Assembly (NCBI GenBank): GCA_965229885.1
Contig: CBDDJX010000002.1
Location: 558,001 to 622,000, forward strand
From: DATLLJ01 sp965229885
GTDB taxonomy: Bacteria; Acidobacteriota; Vicinamibacteria; Vicinamibacterales; CAVVIG01
Length of the DNA: 64,000 nucleotides
Direction: 5' to 3'
The notes beneath the pieces were generated by a model that did not search any database, was not told the origin of the DNA, and saw only the letters and a list, made by a program, of their open reading frames with translations. Shown here one piece after another: positions 63,279-64,000 of this stretch. A program made the position numbers and the translations under genes. Position 1 is the first letter of the stretch; each line of letters opens with the position of its first letter.

Positions 63279-64000
63279 ATGACATCTGCGAACAATTCAC
63301 GCTGCTATCAAGGGATTCAACGCATCTACAGGAATGCTGTCGTTCAACATATCCGCGACAGAATGTTCAAGGCATTCGAAACGGAAGCCATTAAGAAGCT
63401 CCGCGAGCCGTTCAAGACGGACGAATGGGTCGCAATCGAGTTGGCCGCTCGGGCTTCTCGCGAGAGCGGAGAACTTGATGCTCCCATCCGAGACGATTTT
63501 GACCTGCTTGGCGTGAACCATTTCTTCAACATCTTTGACAAGCACTGGAAAGTGCTTATGGGAGAGGCTCTGGAGGAGCTAGCGGAGAAGAAGCTTAGAC
63601 AAGCTGTACTTGGCTGGATGAAAGAGATTAAGACTCTTCGAGATCCGTTGTCCCATCCGGCAGAGGCTGACTTCACCCGTGAGGATTCGTTCCGGTTGTT
63701 GGACTGCGGTCGGAGAGTCCTATCTCGTCTTGACCGTGCCGACGAAGCGGACGAGATCGCCAGACTGATAGACCAGATATTGGAGCGCCGTGGCGCTGAC
63801 GATGAGCGCATGACCTTGGATCACCGGTTGCCCTCCAAGGAGTCGGTTGTCGTAGGGTTTGTCGGCAGGAAGACGGAACTATCTGAGTTGCGTGACTGGT
63901 TCGATGAACCGACGAGCGCACTGCGGGCTTTGGCAGGAGAAGGAGGAAAGGGCAAGTCGGCTATCGCATATCAGTTTGCATGCGAAATACAGGAGAGAGC
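63279..64000 (+). CDS. HEPN (Swt1-like)-STAND NTPase, 3' end outside window
   Basis: Open from ATG 63279 to the window end (240 codons). Residues about 1-145 form a helical HEPN domain of the Swt1 type: KTLRDPLSHPAEADFTREDS with R-x4-H (Arg121, His126), then LLDCGRRVLSRLDRADEADE. Residues 180 on are the start of a STAND/AAA_16 NTPase: VGFVGRKTELSELRDWF, then Walker A GEGGKGKS (220-227). HEPN-STAND proteins are stress- or phage-sensing effectors with RNase activity; a C-terminal sensor (often TPR) is expected beyond the window. A defence role is inference. Confidence 0.75.
   Translation, partial: MTSANNSRCYQGIQRIYRNAVVQHIRDRMFKAFETEAIKKLREPFKTDEWVAIELAARASRESGELDAPIRDDFDLLGVNHFFNIFDKHWKVLMGEALEELAEKKLRQAVLGWMKEIKTLRDPLSHPAEADFTREDSFRLLDCGRRVLSRLDRADEADEIARLIDQILERRGADDERMTLDHRLPSKESVVVGFVGRKTELSELRDWFDEPTSALRALAGEGGKGKSAIAYQFACEIQER

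Noticed and set aside
1..64000. CRISPR array
   Set aside because: No regularly spaced short repeats with unique spacers were seen; the repeats present are tandem duplications, IS ends or REP-like blocks.

Overview
The window is GC-rich and looks like an accessory, heavily rearranged part of the genome of an environmental bacterium. An Acidobacteriota-like host (Vicinamibacteria type) is my inference. It rests on fragments of a PknB-type Ser/Thr kinase (8163 and about 20.7 kb), a DUF4159 fragment (12.0 kb), a lytic transglycosylase with two solute-binding domains, and many IS families typical of such genomes. Nothing in the sequence names a species.

Layout. 0-9.2 kb: decayed genes (HEPN-like protein, tyrosine recombinase, SMC-like zinc-hook ATPase, TPR fragment, kinase fragment), each cut by an IS (two IS481, one rve-type IS, pieces of IS3). 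9.2-12.2 kb: membrane protein, MltF-like enzyme, DUF4159 remnant. 12.2-18.7 kb: two complete IS5 elements and one IS5 fragment around a zinc-ribbon gene, a broken phospholipase-D-like membrane protein, an AlpA regulator and a P4-type integrase broken by a 148-bp tandem duplication. 18.9 kb: a tRNA-Thr-like att site. 19.1-22.2 kb: stomatin/NfeD operon, kinase fragment, IS6 fragment, rhodanese and a hypothetical gene. 22.3-25.3 kb: truncated rve-type IS, a Sel1 gene split by IS3, and three copies of a REP-like repeat. 25.3-27.2 kb: phage/plasmid-type genes (DUF5681, DUF3987).

27.2-44.3 kb holds the most striking structure. A 7,472-bp composite transposon with directly oriented IS5 copies at both ends carries a periplasmic copper-resistance set: a His-rich secreted protein, a membrane-anchored cytochrome c, CopA and CopB. 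It occurs twice, in the same orientation and exactly 9,627 bp apart, with the protein-AMPylase gene selO between the copies. 44.3-51 kb: a second tRNA-Thr att site with two integrases converging on it, then a satellite-like island (integrase, zinc-finger protein, Xis/AlpA regulator, TOPRIM-VirE primase-helicase, small genes, repeat-rich AT-rich candidate origin). 52-56.8 kb: another P4-type integrase and a frameshifted Type IIG-like restriction-modification gene, followed by a second copy of the integrase 3' end. 56.8-63.2 kb: nested ISs (IS5, IS110 fragment, IS6 split by IS3, intact IS110 with a structured leader that may be its bridge RNA, IS3 with fused frames).

The right edge (63279 onward) starts a HEPN(Swt1-like)-STAND NTPase gene, the best candidate here for an anti-phage defence gene; it runs out of the window. 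Many recombinase and transposase genes carry visible lesions (lost catalytic residues, stops, duplications), so much of the window is a layered record of integration and decay. The working modules appear to be the copper cassette, SPFH/NfeD, SelO, MltF and perhaps the STAND gene.
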